64,000 nt of DNA from positions 2,743,001 through 2,807,000 of the forward strand of contig CP136010.1 in the NCBI GenBank assembly GCA_030263805.2, read 5' to 3'. This DNA is from Pseudomonas sp. FeN3W (GTDB taxonomy: Bacteria; Pseudomonadota; Gammaproteobacteria; Pseudomonadales; Pseudomonadaceae). Under the pieces are notes generated by a model, which did no database searches, was not told where the DNA came from, and was given only the letters and a program-made list of their open reading frames with translations. The position numbers and the translations under genes were made by a program. Shown one piece after another: positions 49,639-58,532 of this stretch (positions are counted from its first letter, which is position 1; each line of letters starts with the position of its first letter).

Positions 49639-50495
49639 AGAAAGTTATCACTGCAGTTCTTTCATTAGCTTATCTGCACGTATGCCATGCTGAAACTGCA
49701 TCTGTAACAGAGATAATAGCCTATGAAGGCAAGGTCGCTGGAAGCGAAATTTTTATGACGCTATCGGAAACTGACGGCGATATCGTAGGAGGCTACCACT
49801 ATAAAAAATATGGCACAGCCATACCGCTGCGAGGCTCAATTGAAAACAACCATATAATATTGATAGAAAAGTCCACCTTAGGCGAGGTAAAGATAAGTGC
49901 CGAGCTTGACAATCAATTGATGAAGGGCACTTGGAAAGGTGACAGGATTAGCCACAGTATTCATGCCAGCGCCCTCAGCAAAAGCTACAAAAATCTCATT
50001 AACGGAATAGACATTTCCAAAAATCACCCAAACACTAATATAGCAATTAAATTTATAGATGGCAGAACCCAAAATCTTGAAGTAGAGACCCTAACGGATA
50101 CCACATCGATAGTGTTCGAGGACTACAATTTCGACGGCTTCCCTGATTTGAGAGTACTCGAGAGCAGCACTGGCTCCAATACAACTTACATTGCATGGAC
50201 TTACAAGCCAAATAAAAAAGCATTTGAATACTCTGAGGAAACGTCAATGCTGTCGAACCCTAAAGTTCTGCATAGCGAAAGGGCGATACTATCCTTATCT
50301 CGAGATGGCTGTTGTCGTTACATCGCCTCAAAATCAGTGGGCCACGAAAAGCACTCTGCCGAATTCGAGTATGAGAAGCTTACAGGGGTTGAACGCGTAA
50401 CTGATTTAAAAACAAATACAACCACAACCAGATCAATAAGCCAGAAATACTTCGAGCGAAAATATCTTACTCCCATGGGAGCTGATGGCTTATAG
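49635..50495 (+). CDS. Periplasmic immunity protein, XAC2610-like
   Basis: This 286-residue protein has a signal peptide (MKKVITAVLSLAYLHVCHA) and a beta-rich mature part with FEDYNFDGFPDLRVLES, the aspartate loop seen in XAC2610-like proteins. XAC2610 of Xanthomonas is the immunity protein that inhibits the GH19 effector XAC2609 of the antibacterial type IV system. The gene overlaps the GH19 effector by 4 bases and shares its AT-rich composition, so it is the natural immunity partner. Binding is inferred, not shown. Confidence 0.78.
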   Translation: MKKVITAVLSLAYLHVCHAETASVTEIIAYEGKVAGSEIFMTLSETDGDIVGGYHYKKYGTAIPLRGSIENNHIILIEKSTLGEVKISAELDNQLMKGTWKGDRISHSIHASALSKSYKNLINGIDISKNHPNTNIAIKFIDGRTQNLEVETLTDTTSIVFEDYNFDGFPDLRVLESSTGSNTTYIAWTYKPNKKAFEYSEETSMLSNPKVLHSERAILSLSRDGCCRYIASKSVGHEKHSAEFEYEKLTGVERVTDLKTNTTTTRSISQKYFERKYLTPMGADGL

Positions 50496-50735
50496 GCACT
50501 CCATCTTCAAAAAAAGTAGAACAAGGATTGTGGACGGAGAACATGACGATCAATCCTATAGTTCTTCAATTGATTGCGGGGACCACCTGTAGCCCGCTGT
50601 CGCTAAGCATGCGCGCGGCGCGCTAGGTAATGACTGAGCTTCAAGATCAACCCGTCGGTGCTGCTGATCAAATGATGAGTATCAACCTTACGATCCGCCC
50701 GCACTCTACAAGCCAATTTCAATTTCGTAAGCCAA
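50496..50735. other. Gap between immunity gene and IS30 element
   Basis: There is no recognisable gene. Base composition moves from AT-rich at the left to mixed at the right. It may be debris from earlier insertions; I cannot assign it. Confidence 0.4.
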
Positions 50736-51856
50736 CCGGGGCGGCGGCAAAAACTGAGTGCAACACCTGACCTTTCCGGTACGGTGCTGCCCCTATGTCT
50801 TATACCGAACTCAGCGTTGAAGAGCGCGCCACCATTCAAATCGGTCGTACCCAAGGCTTCAGCCTGCGCAGGATTGCCTGCTTGATCAACCGATCCCCTT
50901 CGACCATCAGCCGTGAGCTGCGCCGTAACCGAGGTGCTTGCGGTGGCTACTCGGCCCGCCTGGCCCAGCAGCAAATGCAGGCCCGCCGCCAGGTTTGTCG
51001 ACCGATGCGAAAACTGTTGCCGGGTAGCGAGCGCTTCGAACTGGTGACCCATATGCTGCGTGAGCGTTTGTCTCCCGAGCAGATTGCCGGCAAGCTGCGC
51101 AGCATGAACATACCCAACCTGCGAGATGCCTACGTCTGTCGCGAGACGATCTACAACGCGATCTATGCCCTGCCAGTGGGTGAGCTGCGTAAGGAGCTGA
51201 TCATCTGTCTGCGCCAAGGCAAGACGACGCGCCGGCCGCGCTCTGGTGGCGTGGATCGGCGCGGCCAGATCCCCGAGATGGTCAGTATTCATGTGCGCCC
51301 GCCGGAGATTGAAGACAGGCTGATGCCGGGGCATTGGGAAGGCGACCTCATCAAGGGTAAGGCCAACGCCTCGTCCGTCGGTACGCTGGTGGAACGCACC
51401 AGTGGCTACCTGATGTTGGTGAAGATGAACGACGCGACGGCGACTTCGGCGCTGGAAGGCTTCAGCGCCGCGCTCAATAGCATGCCGCTGGAGATGCGCA
51501 AGAGCATGACTTACGACCAGGGCCGGGAGATGGCGCGACACGCCGAGATCACCCAAAGAACCGGCGTGGCGATCTACTTCTGCGACCCGCACAGCCCCTG
51601 GCAGCGCGGCAGCAACGAAAACATCAACGGCCTGATTCGCCAGTACTTGCCCAAGGGCACAGACCTGTCGGTACATAGCCAGGAGGAGCTGGACGCCATT
51701 GCGCTGCAACTGAACATGCGACCGCGCAAGCGCTTCGACTTCAAATGCCCCATCGAGGTGATGGGAGAGGTCATGCAAAATGCCATGGCAATGCGGCATG
51801 ATGCTCCGGTTTCAATTCAATAACCGTGTTGCACTCAGCTCCTGCAACCGCCCGGA
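50736..51856 (+). mobile_element. IS30-family insertion sequence
   Basis: The element of about 1.1 kb carries one transposase gene and ends in imperfect inverted repeats. The inner halves are identical (CTGAGTGCAACAC at 50754-50766 and its complement at 51826-51838) and the outer halves are about 60% matched (CCGGGGCGG... versus TCCGGGCGG...). The exact ends and target duplication cannot be set by eye. It separates the GH19 effector/immunity pair from the broken muramidase fragment. Confidence 0.8.
50795..51823 (+). CDS. IS30-family transposase
   Basis: This 342-residue DDE transposase has an N-terminal helix-turn-helix (LSVEERATIQIGR, then SLRRIACLINRSPSTISREL) and the catalytic triad in PGHWEGDLIKG (D), MTYDQGREMA (D) and WQRGSNENINGLIRQYLPKG (E). 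It is full length for the family, so the element could be active. It should recognise the inverted repeats flanking it. Confidence 0.95.
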   Translation: MSYTELSVEERATIQIGRTQGFSLRRIACLINRSPSTISRELRRNRGACGGYSARLAQQQMQARRQVCRPMRKLLPGSERFELVTHMLRERLSPEQIAGKLRSMNIPNLRDAYVCRETIYNAIYALPVGELRKELIICLRQGKTTRRPRSGGVDRRGQIPEMVSIHVRPPEIEDRLMPGHWEGDLIKGKANASSVGTLVERTSGYLMLVKMNDATATSALEGFSAALNSMPLEMRKSMTYDQGREMARHAEITQRTGVAIYFCDPHSPWQRGSNENINGLIRQYLPKGTDLSVHSQEELDAIALQLNMRPRKRFDFKCPIEVMGEVMQNAMAMRHDAPVSIQ

Positions 51857-51861
51857 TAAAA

Positions 51862-52040
51862 CAGCCGAGCCTAAACACTCTGTGCCAATTATGATTTGGG
51901 GTATGAAAGAAGGGATTTTTACCGGCAAAAAACTAAACGGCTATATTAGTTCTGCTGGGGTAGATTATGTAAGGACTCGTAGAATAATCAACGGATCTGA
52001 TCAGCAGAAACTTATAGCCGGCTATGCAAGAAAGTATTAA
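51862..52040 (+). pseudogene. Orphan C-terminus of a muramidase-like toxin, cut by the IS30 element
   Basis: In the frame ending at the TAA at 52038, directly after the right IS end, the translation contains MIWGMKEGIFTGKKLNGYI and then DYVRTRRIINGSDQQKLIAG. This is the C-terminal signature of lysozyme/muramidase-like domains seen in phage endolysins and T6SS effectors. No start codon or catalytic half remains, so it is a fragment left after insertion. It is AT-rich and followed by secreted immunity-like genes. Confidence 0.6.
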
Positions 52041-52083
52041 TCCATCCTTAGGAAAACGTCCTCGGCAAGGAAATCTTCGCTCC

Positions 52084-52840
52084 ATGAAACACGTACGGTT
52101 TTTAGCTCTGCTTATCTCACTAACGCTGACCACTAGCGCACACGCAAGCGCTTACACCATTTCATCCAACGATGACGGGGTGGCGGAAATCTATACAGCA
52201 GACATGGACGCGGGCACTCTGACGATCAAGCAGGGAACGGAAACGACAATTATCACCGACATTGTTGGCTACGCAGGGCAGCCAGCCAGAACGTTGGTGC
52301 GGTTCAATGGCGGGCCCGCATTGAGCTATGAAAACTCTGGATCGAATACACATTTCGAAGTCTTTTATACCCTAAAATTCAAAGATAATATCCCTCTTAT
52401 CGACTGCATATACAGCAATATTCGCAACGGGCAGAATGGTGCCTCCATTCGAAAAGCTTTTTGCAACCTTAACAAGGTACTATCGAGCAATTACCAGGAT
52501 AGCTTTCCGTTACACAGACGCCTGGATTGATGAGTCTAATAGAGCGTCCCTAAAATCTGTTATGGCCGAGCCTGCTGAAGCCGCTGTGACACCCCTCGGC
52601 AAGCTAGGCAATGTGCTTGTTGCGCTTCGCTACGACTCGATCGAAGATCTAATTTCTACTACTCCGAAAACCATAGCGTCAGCAGCCGGGAAAATTTATG
52701 TAGTGACCGGTAACGCTTATTTGGTTTATGACGTCGATGGTGTTACAGCATCAGCACTGGATGTGGAAACGGACCCTGTCGCACATTCATTGAAGCGCCT
52801 GACAGCTACAGAGCTATTGCAAGCTATTAATAAAAACTAA
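52084..52840 (+). pseudogene. Secreted immunity-like gene, apparently frameshifted
   Basis: The first part (ATG 52084, stop at 52528-52530, 148 residues) has a signal peptide (MKHVRFLALLISLTLTTSAHA) and a beta-rich mature region. An overlapping ORF in the next frame continues to 52840 without a convincing start of its own and reads on smoothly (FRYTDAWIDESNRASLKSV...TELLQAINKN) from about 52505. Joining the two gives one periplasmic protein of about 250 residues. The likely site is the TTT run near 52505. The family is not recognised; position after the muramidase fragment suggests its immunity protein. A sequencing error or two real genes remain possible. Confidence 0.55.
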
Positions 52841-52872
52841 ACTTTCTCACCGCCTGAGGCACCCCGTCCAAT

Positions 52873-53307
52873 ATGATGCTTAGAATTATACACGCCAGCA
52901 TCTATGCTATGATCGTGGCACTTACTGCTCCAGTTACAGCAGCAGTGGAACGTCTACCACCATTTTTTTACTGCAAATCGGAATCCGATAGAACCCTAGA
53001 GCTATATAAACAGAACAATACGATCAGCTATAAATTTGGGCATCCGGGCCGCACACCCGAGCTTGAATTAAACAGATTAGTTGATGAGGTTGACATATCA
53101 ATAGGTAACGCGACCGGCAGCGAACTGAGTAACTCTGTCACGTTCACCAATGGCGCCTATTCGTATACGGTTACATCCAGAATTAACAGAGTGGCTGATG
53201 TCCAAATACCCGAGCACGGCATATTAGTTAAGAAAAATTCTAACTACTTAACTTATATCTCATGCATTTCAGCCTCCGTGAAGGGAAGTTTGCTTGACAT
53301 TGAATAA
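52873..53307 (+). CDS. Small secreted protein, probable immunity-type
   Basis: This 144-residue protein has an N-terminal signal peptide (RIIHASIYAMIVALTAPVTAA) and a mature domain of about 115 residues with two cysteines (FFYCKSE near the start and YISCISAS near the end) that could form a disulfide bond. It is AT-rich like the neighbouring immunity genes and unlike the flanking chromosome. I do not recognise the family. The start may be at 52873 or at the next codon. Confidence 0.6.
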   Translation: MMLRIIHASIYAMIVALTAPVTAAVERLPPFFYCKSESDRTLELYKQNNTISYKFGHPGRTPELELNRLVDEVDISIGNATGSELSNSVTFTNGAYSYTVTSRINRVADVQIPEHGILVKKNSNYLTYISCISASVKGSLLDIE

Positions 53308-53424
53308 CTGTCCGAGCACGCATTCACCCTTATCTGTCACCGCAAAAGCGGCGACATCTTATTGCCATCACCCCACAACTCTGCCATAAACGCGCACTCG
53401 CCATGATGCTACAAGGATGTACCG

Positions 53425-55296
53425 ATGCGATTGCTGCGCCGAGCCCTGGGGGCTGTCTTGTTGTTGGCTGTGCTGGCCGCGGGGGTTGGGCTGTATTTTG
53501 TGGCCTACCCGAACCTGCCCGAGTACAAGGCGCCCGAGGCACTGAATTATCTGGAGCAGTGGGACGCCGCGCAGCGGCAGACCTACTACTACACGCCGCA
53601 AGGCACCCAGGTTAAGGGGCTGGAGTACGACTGGTTCCGCGCGCTGGAGCTGCCCTTCAGCCGGGACAAGTTCGCCACGCCGGACTACCTCGCCCGCTTC
53701 GGCTTTCTGGTCGATCCCGCGCAGCAGGCCACCGCGGCCAATCCTGGCAACCTGCCGGTCGGTTTTGCCCGTCACGAGGATGATGAGAGCGGCCGCGCGT
53801 ACCTGGATGTCACCTGCGCGGCCTGCCACACCGGCGAGCTGCGCTATCAGGGTCAGGCCATTCGTATCGACGGTGGCGCGGCGATGCATTCGCTGGCCTC
53901 CACCGTACCGACCCTGCGTGGTGGCGCCTTTGGCCAGGCGCTCGGCATGAGCATGGCCTTCACCTATTACAACCCGCTCAAGTTCCGTCGCTTCGCCGAG
54001 CAGGTGCTGGGCGAACGCTACGAGCAGGATCGCGAGCAGCTGCGCCACGACTTCAAGCAGGTGCTCGACCGCCTGCTCGGCACCGCCTACAACGATTGGC
54101 ACCGTGGGCTCTACCCCACCGAAGAAGGCTTCGGCCGCACCGATGCATTCGGCCGCATCGCCAACAGCGTGTTCGGCGATGCCATCGATCCGGCGAACTA
54201 CCGCGTGGCCAACGCGCCGGTGAGCTACCCGCATCTGTGGGATATCTGGAAGTTCGACTGGGTGCAATGGAACGGCTCGGCCATGCAGCCGATGGCGCGC
54301 AATATCGGCGAAGCGCTGGGTGTCGGCGCCACGCTGCAGCTGCTGCACGAGAACGGCCAGCCCGTCGCCGAGAACGAGCGCTACGCATCGGGCGTTCGTG
54401 TACGCGACCTGCACAGGCTGGAAACCACCCTCATGCAGCTGACCCCGCCACGTTGGCCAGAAGAAGTGCTGGGCGCGATCGATCTCCAGCAGGCCAGCCT
54501 CGGTCGCGCACTGTATCGGGAGAACTGCGCGCATTGTCACGACGCCAGGCCCAAGCCGGTCGACAAGCGCTTCGCTGCCGAGCGCGACCCCGAGTGGCGC
54601 ATGAAGGTGATCCCCACCTCCTTCGTCGGTACCGATCCGACCACGGCCGACAATATCGCCGACCATCGCTTCGACCTGACCCGCCTGGGCTGGACCCAGG
54701 ACGAGCTGGATCGTCTGGATGTACAGCTGTATGGCGCGCCATCCGGCCCGCTCGATCTCGCCAGCCTGTCCAGCGCCAAGGGGCTGGCCTATATCACCGC
54801 CTATGTCGAAGCGCGCGCCTACCGTGACGCCGGCATCGGCGAGGCCGAGCGCGCGGAATTCGACGGCTTCGGTCTGCCGATCGGCGTGCAGGAACTGCGC
54901 GGCTACAAGGCACGCCCGCTGGACGGCATCTGGGCGACGCCACCGTTCCTGCATAACGGCTCGGTGCCGACGCTGTTCCAGCTGCTGTCGCCGGTGGCCG
55001 AACGGCAGAAGCAGTTCTGGGTCGGCAGCCGCGAATACGATCCGCGGCATGTGGGTATTCGCACCGAGCGCTTCGACGGCGGCTTTCTGCTGGATACCGC
55101 GATCACCGGCAACGGCAACCGCGGCCATGAATTCCGCGCCGGCTGCCGCGGCAATGGCGTGATCGGCCGGGCATTGGCGCCGCATGAGCGCTGGGCGCTG
55201 GTCGAGTACCTCAAGGTGCTCGGCGACCCCCGCTTCGAGCCGCGCCTCGAGGAATTGCCGGCGCGCGCCCACAACCCCGGCCCAAGCTGCCCCTGA
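53425..55296 (+). CDS. RoxA-like dihaem cytochrome c
   Basis: This 623-residue exported protein has an N-terminal signal/anchor (ALGAVLLLAVLAAGVGLYFVAY) and two c-type haem motifs, CAACH (about residue 132) and CAHCH (about 370), in the spacing of the CcpA/MauG-like superfamily. Blocks such as LDGIWATPPFLHNGSVPTL and RHEDDESGRAY resemble the rubber oxygenase RoxA and its many uncharacterised relatives. It should act in the periplasm as a dihaem oxidase, peroxidase or dioxygenase. It is followed after 26 bases by a catalase-like gene, so handling of peroxide or oxidised lipids is a reasonable guess. The substrate is unknown. Confidence 0.82.
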   Translation: MRLLRRALGAVLLLAVLAAGVGLYFVAYPNLPEYKAPEALNYLEQWDAAQRQTYYYTPQGTQVKGLEYDWFRALELPFSRDKFATPDYLARFGFLVDPAQQATAANPGNLPVGFARHEDDESGRAYLDVTCAACHTGELRYQGQAIRIDGGAAMHSLASTVPTLRGGAFGQALGMSMAFTYYNPLKFRRFAEQVLGERYEQDREQLRHDFKQVLDRLLGTAYNDWHRGLYPTEEGFGRTDAFGRIANSVFGDAIDPANYRVANAPVSYPHLWDIWKFDWVQWNGSAMQPMARNIGEALGVGATLQLLHENGQPVAENERYASGVRVRDLHRLETTLMQLTPPRWPEEVLGAIDLQQASLGRALYRENCAHCHDARPKPVDKRFAAERDPEWRMKVIPTSFVGTDPTTADNIADHRFDLTRLGWTQDELDRLDVQLYGAPSGPLDLASLSSAKGLAYITAYVEARAYRDAGIGEAERAEFDGFGLPIGVQELRGYKARPLDGIWATPPFLHNGSVPTLFQLLSPVAERQKQFWVGSREYDPRHVGIRTERFDGGFLLDTAITGNGNRGHEFRAGCRGNGVIGRALAPHERWALVEYLKVLGDPRFEPRLEELPARAHNPGPSCP

Positions 55297-55322
55297 CCCG
55301 TCCCCGTACAAGGATCTGCCAC

Positions 55323-56459
55323 ATGCTCACAAGACTCTGGCTCTGGATCGGTCGCCTGTTGGGCCGGCTGCTGCTGGCCATCACTGTCATCGGCCTGGCC
55401 GGCTGGGCGATTGCCGCCGTGCATTTTCACCTGACCCATCGCGGCCCCGTCTCCAGCGAAGAGGTCATCGCGCCGAGCGAAGCGGCCGACACCCAGGCGA
55501 TCATCGCCGACGCCATCGCCGTGGTCGAACAGCACAGCGAGAACACCCGCGTGCTGCGCGACGCCCATGCCAAGGCCCACGGCTGCGTACGCGCCGAAGT
55601 CAGCGTGCGCGCCGACCTGGAACCGGCACTGCGCCAGGGCGTTTTCAACGAGCCGGGCAAGACCTGGCAGGCCTGGGTACGGCTGTCCAACGGCAACGCC
55701 TACCCACAATTCGACCGCATCCGAGACGCCCGCGGCATGGCGATCAAGCTGCTCGACGTGCCGGGGGAAAAGCTCACGCGTGACCCGCGCCACGCCGGCG
55801 AGCAGGACTTCGTGATGTTCAACCATCCGGTGTTCTTCGTCCGCGATGTCGCCGAGTACCGCAGCAACTTCGCCGCCCAGGCGCAGGGCAAGAAGGCGCT
55901 GGCGTTCTTCCCGAGCATCGATCCGCGCAGCTGGGAGCTGCGCCATCTATTCATCGCGCTGCAGACCCTGGCGCCCGCGCCCGAGAGCCCGGTGGCCACC
56001 ACTTACAGTTCCGTGGCGCCGTACAAGTTCGGCCCGCACAACATCAAGTACCGGGTCATCCCGGCGCCGGAAGACTGCCCGACCTACCAGCTGCCCGAAC
56101 AGAACCACGACCTGCCGAACTTCCTGCGCAGCGCGCTCTACCAGCAACTGTCCCTCGACCGCGCACCCGCCTGCTTCGCCCTGCAGGTGCAGCGGCAGAA
56201 CGCCGAGCACTACATGCCCATCGAGGACACCAGCATCGAATGGAGCGAGGCCGTTTCCCCGTTCGAGACGGTCGCCGACATCCGCCTGCCGCCGCAGGAC
56301 TTCGACAGCCCCGAGCAGAACCTGGCCTGCGACAACCTCAGCTTCAACCCCTGGCACGCACTGCCGGAGCATCGCCCCATCGGTGGCATCAATCGGTTGC
56401 GCAAGGCGGTGTACGAGGCGATCAGCAGTTATCGGCTCGAGCGTAACGGCGCACTTTGA
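55323..56459 (+). CDS. Catalase-like haem protein with N-terminal membrane anchor
   Basis: This 378-residue protein has an N-terminal hydrophobic segment (about 10-32) that would hold it at or export it across the inner membrane. The catalase core follows: a histidine region DAHAKAHGCVRAEVSV (about 80-95) in the place of the catalytic His, RDARGMAIKLLDVPG, QDFVMFNHPVFFVRD and a haem-ligand pattern R-x3-Y in NRLRKAVYEAI near the end. It is shorter than classical catalases and lacks the C-terminal domain. It is linked to the dihaem cytochrome gene upstream. Confidence 0.8.
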   Translation: MLTRLWLWIGRLLGRLLLAITVIGLAGWAIAAVHFHLTHRGPVSSEEVIAPSEAADTQAIIADAIAVVEQHSENTRVLRDAHAKAHGCVRAEVSVRADLEPALRQGVFNEPGKTWQAWVRLSNGNAYPQFDRIRDARGMAIKLLDVPGEKLTRDPRHAGEQDFVMFNHPVFFVRDVAEYRSNFAAQAQGKKALAFFPSIDPRSWELRHLFIALQTLAPAPESPVATTYSSVAPYKFGPHNIKYRVIPAPEDCPTYQLPEQNHDLPNFLRSALYQQLSLDRAPACFALQVQRQNAEHYMPIEDTSIEWSEAVSPFETVADIRLPPQDFDSPEQNLACDNLSFNPWHALPEHRPIGGINRLRKAVYEAISSYRLERNGAL

Positions 56460-56603
56460 CGCGACCGTCGAGGCCCATGGATCAGCAACCGACGCCCACC
56501 GCCGATTGCCGACGTTGGGCTACCCGGTCCTGTTTTGCCGGGCAGTGCCCTGCTAGCATCAATCAGGACTCCATCGCCCGACATAGGCACCCGTTTGCAG
56601 AAG

Positions 56604-57752
56604 ATGAGCGCCACCACGTCCTCGTCTCCCGGTTCGGTGACAATCGAACCGGGCGCTTCACCGTTGCGGGCGCGCATAGTCGGTGACTGGACCCTCGCCC
56701 ATTACGCGGCACTGCAACATGAGGTGAAGCGGCTCAGGGCGCGGATCGACGAGCGCAGCCAGATCGAACTGAGCGAACTGGGTGCACTGGATACGGCAGG
56801 CGCCGGCCTGCTGGTGGAGCTGCTGGGACACGCGCGGATCGCCGCCATCGAAGCCTGGGCACCGCGCTTGCCGGCCGAACGCCTGGCGCTGCTGCGCACC
56901 GTCGCCACCGCCCTGAATCAACCGGATGCCGCCGAGCCGCCGCGCGGTTATGAATTCGGCGATGTGCTGGCGCATATCGGCGGCGCCGTCGCCGCGCTGT
57001 GGAAGCAACAGCGCGCACTACTCGGCTTCATCGGCCTGACCCTGCAGACGCTGCTGCTGACCTTGCCACGGCCGCGACGCTGGCGGCTCACCTCGCTGGC
57101 CGTGCATATCGAACAGACCGGGCTGGACGCGGTGCCGATCGTCGCGCTGCTGACCTTTCTGGTCGGCGCGGTGGTGGCCTTTCTCGGCGCCACCGTGCTC
57201 GCCGACTTCGGCGCGACCATCTACACCGTCAACCTGGTGGGCTTTTCCTTCCTGCGCGAATTCGGCGTGCTGCTGGCGGCGATCCTGCTCGCCGGACGCA
57301 GCGCCAGCGCCTTCGCCGCGCAGATCGGTTCGATGAAATCCAACGAGGAGATCGACGCCATTCGCACCCTCGGCCTGAGCCCGGTCGAGCTGCTGGTGCT
57401 GCCACGGGTGCTGGCGATGCTGATCACGCTGCCGATCCTGACCTTCGTCGGCATGCTCAGCGGCATCGCCGGCGGGCTGGTGGTGTGCGTGCTGGCGCTG
57501 GACATCTCGCCGACCATGTTCTTCAACATCATGGCGCGCGACATCGCCGTCAGCCATTTTCTGGTCGGGCTGGGCAAAGCCCCGGTGTTCGCCTTCATCA
57601 TCGCGGTGATCGGCTGTCTGGAAGGCTTCAAGGTCAGCGGTAGCGCGCAGTCGGTGGGCGAGCACACCACCTCCAGCGTGGTCCAGGCGATCTTCATGGT
57701 GATCCTGCTGGATGCCATCGCCGCGCTGTTCTTCATGGAGATGGGCTGGTGA
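56604..57752 (+). CDS. ABC lipid-transport permease, STAS-MlaE fusion
   Basis: This 382-residue protein has a STAS-like domain at the N-terminus (about 20-105, including QIELSELGALDTAGAGLLVELL) fused to an MlaE-type permease (about 130-380, with SAFAAQIGSMKSNEEIDAIRTLGL and five or six helices). In E. coli the STAS role is played by the separate MlaB. The gene heads an operon of permease, ATPase, MCE protein and lipoprotein. It should move phospholipids or other lipids between the membranes. Confidence 0.9.
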   Translation: MSATTSSSPGSVTIEPGASPLRARIVGDWTLAHYAALQHEVKRLRARIDERSQIELSELGALDTAGAGLLVELLGHARIAAIEAWAPRLPAERLALLRTVATALNQPDAAEPPRGYEFGDVLAHIGGAVAALWKQQRALLGFIGLTLQTLLLTLPRPRRWRLTSLAVHIEQTGLDAVPIVALLTFLVGAVVAFLGATVLADFGATIYTVNLVGFSFLREFGVLLAAILLAGRSASAFAAQIGSMKSNEEIDAIRTLGLSPVELLVLPRVLAMLITLPILTFVGMLSGIAGGLVVCVLALDISPTMFFNIMARDIAVSHFLVGLGKAPVFAFIIAVIGCLEGFKVSGSAQSVGEHTTSSVVQAIFMVILLDAIAALFFMEMGW

Positions 57753-58531
57753 GCGACGACGCGCTGATCCAGGTACGCGGGCTGGTCAACCGCTTCGGCA
57801 GCCAGACCGTGCACGACAACCTCGACCTCGACATCCGTCGCGGCGAGATTCTCGGCGTGGTCGGCGGTTCGGGCACCGGCAAGTCGGTGCTGCTGCGCAG
57901 CATCGTCGGCCTGCGCCGGCCCAACGCCGGCAGCGTCAGCGTGTTCGGCGAAAACCTGCTGGAGCTGTCGGCCGAACGCCGCTCCCAGGTGGAACGGCGC
58001 TTCGGTGTACTGTTCCAGCGCGGTGCGCTGTTCACCTCACTGAATCTGCAGGAGAACGTCGCCCTGCCGCTGATCGAGCACGCCGGGCTCGAGCGCCGCG
58101 ACGCCGAGCACCTGGCGCGGCTGAAACTGGCGCTGGCCGGCCTGCCGGCCGACGCCGCCTGCAAGTACCCCGACGAGCTGTCCGGCGGCATGATCAAGCG
58201 CGCCGCGCTGGCCCGCGCGCTGGCGCTGGACCCGGAAGTGCTGTTTCTCGACGAGCCCACCGCCGGCCTCGACCCCATCGGCGCGGCGGCCTTCGACCAG
58301 CTGATCCTGACCCTGCGCGACGCGTTGGGCCTCAGCGTGTTTCTGGTGACCCACGATCTGGATACGCTCTACACCATCTGCGACCGGGTCGCCGTGCTGT
58401 CGCGCAAGCGCGTGCTGGTGGCCGATCGCCTGGAGGTGGTGGAAGCCACCGACGACGCCTGGATCCGCGACTACTTCCACGGCCCGCGCGGCCGGGCGGC
58501 GCAGCAAGCCGCCGACCTGCTGGAGAACTGA
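57749..58531 (+). CDS. ABC lipid-transport ATPase (MlaF family)
   Basis: This 260-residue ATPase has Walker A GGSGTGKSVLLRS, signature LSGGMIKRAALARAL and Walker B VLFLDEPTAGLDP. The KR after the signature motif and the overall pattern are typical of MlaF-type ATPases. It starts at a GTG that overlaps the permease stop (GTGA), so the two are made together. Confidence 0.93.
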   Translation: MSDDALIQVRGLVNRFGSQTVHDNLDLDIRRGEILGVVGGSGTGKSVLLRSIVGLRRPNAGSVSVFGENLLELSAERRSQVERRFGVLFQRGALFTSLNLQENVALPLIEHAGLERRDAEHLARLKLALAGLPADAACKYPDELSGGMIKRAALARALALDPEVLFLDEPTAGLDPIGAAAFDQLILTLRDALGLSVFLVTHDLDTLYTICDRVAVLSRKRVLVADRLEVVEATDDAWIRDYFHGPRGRAAQQAADLLEN

Positions 58532-58532
58532 C

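Noticed and set aside
50603..51799. Minus-strand ORF of 398 codons across the IS30 element
   Set aside because: Antisense of the transposase; extends into flanking DNA only because no stop happens to occur.
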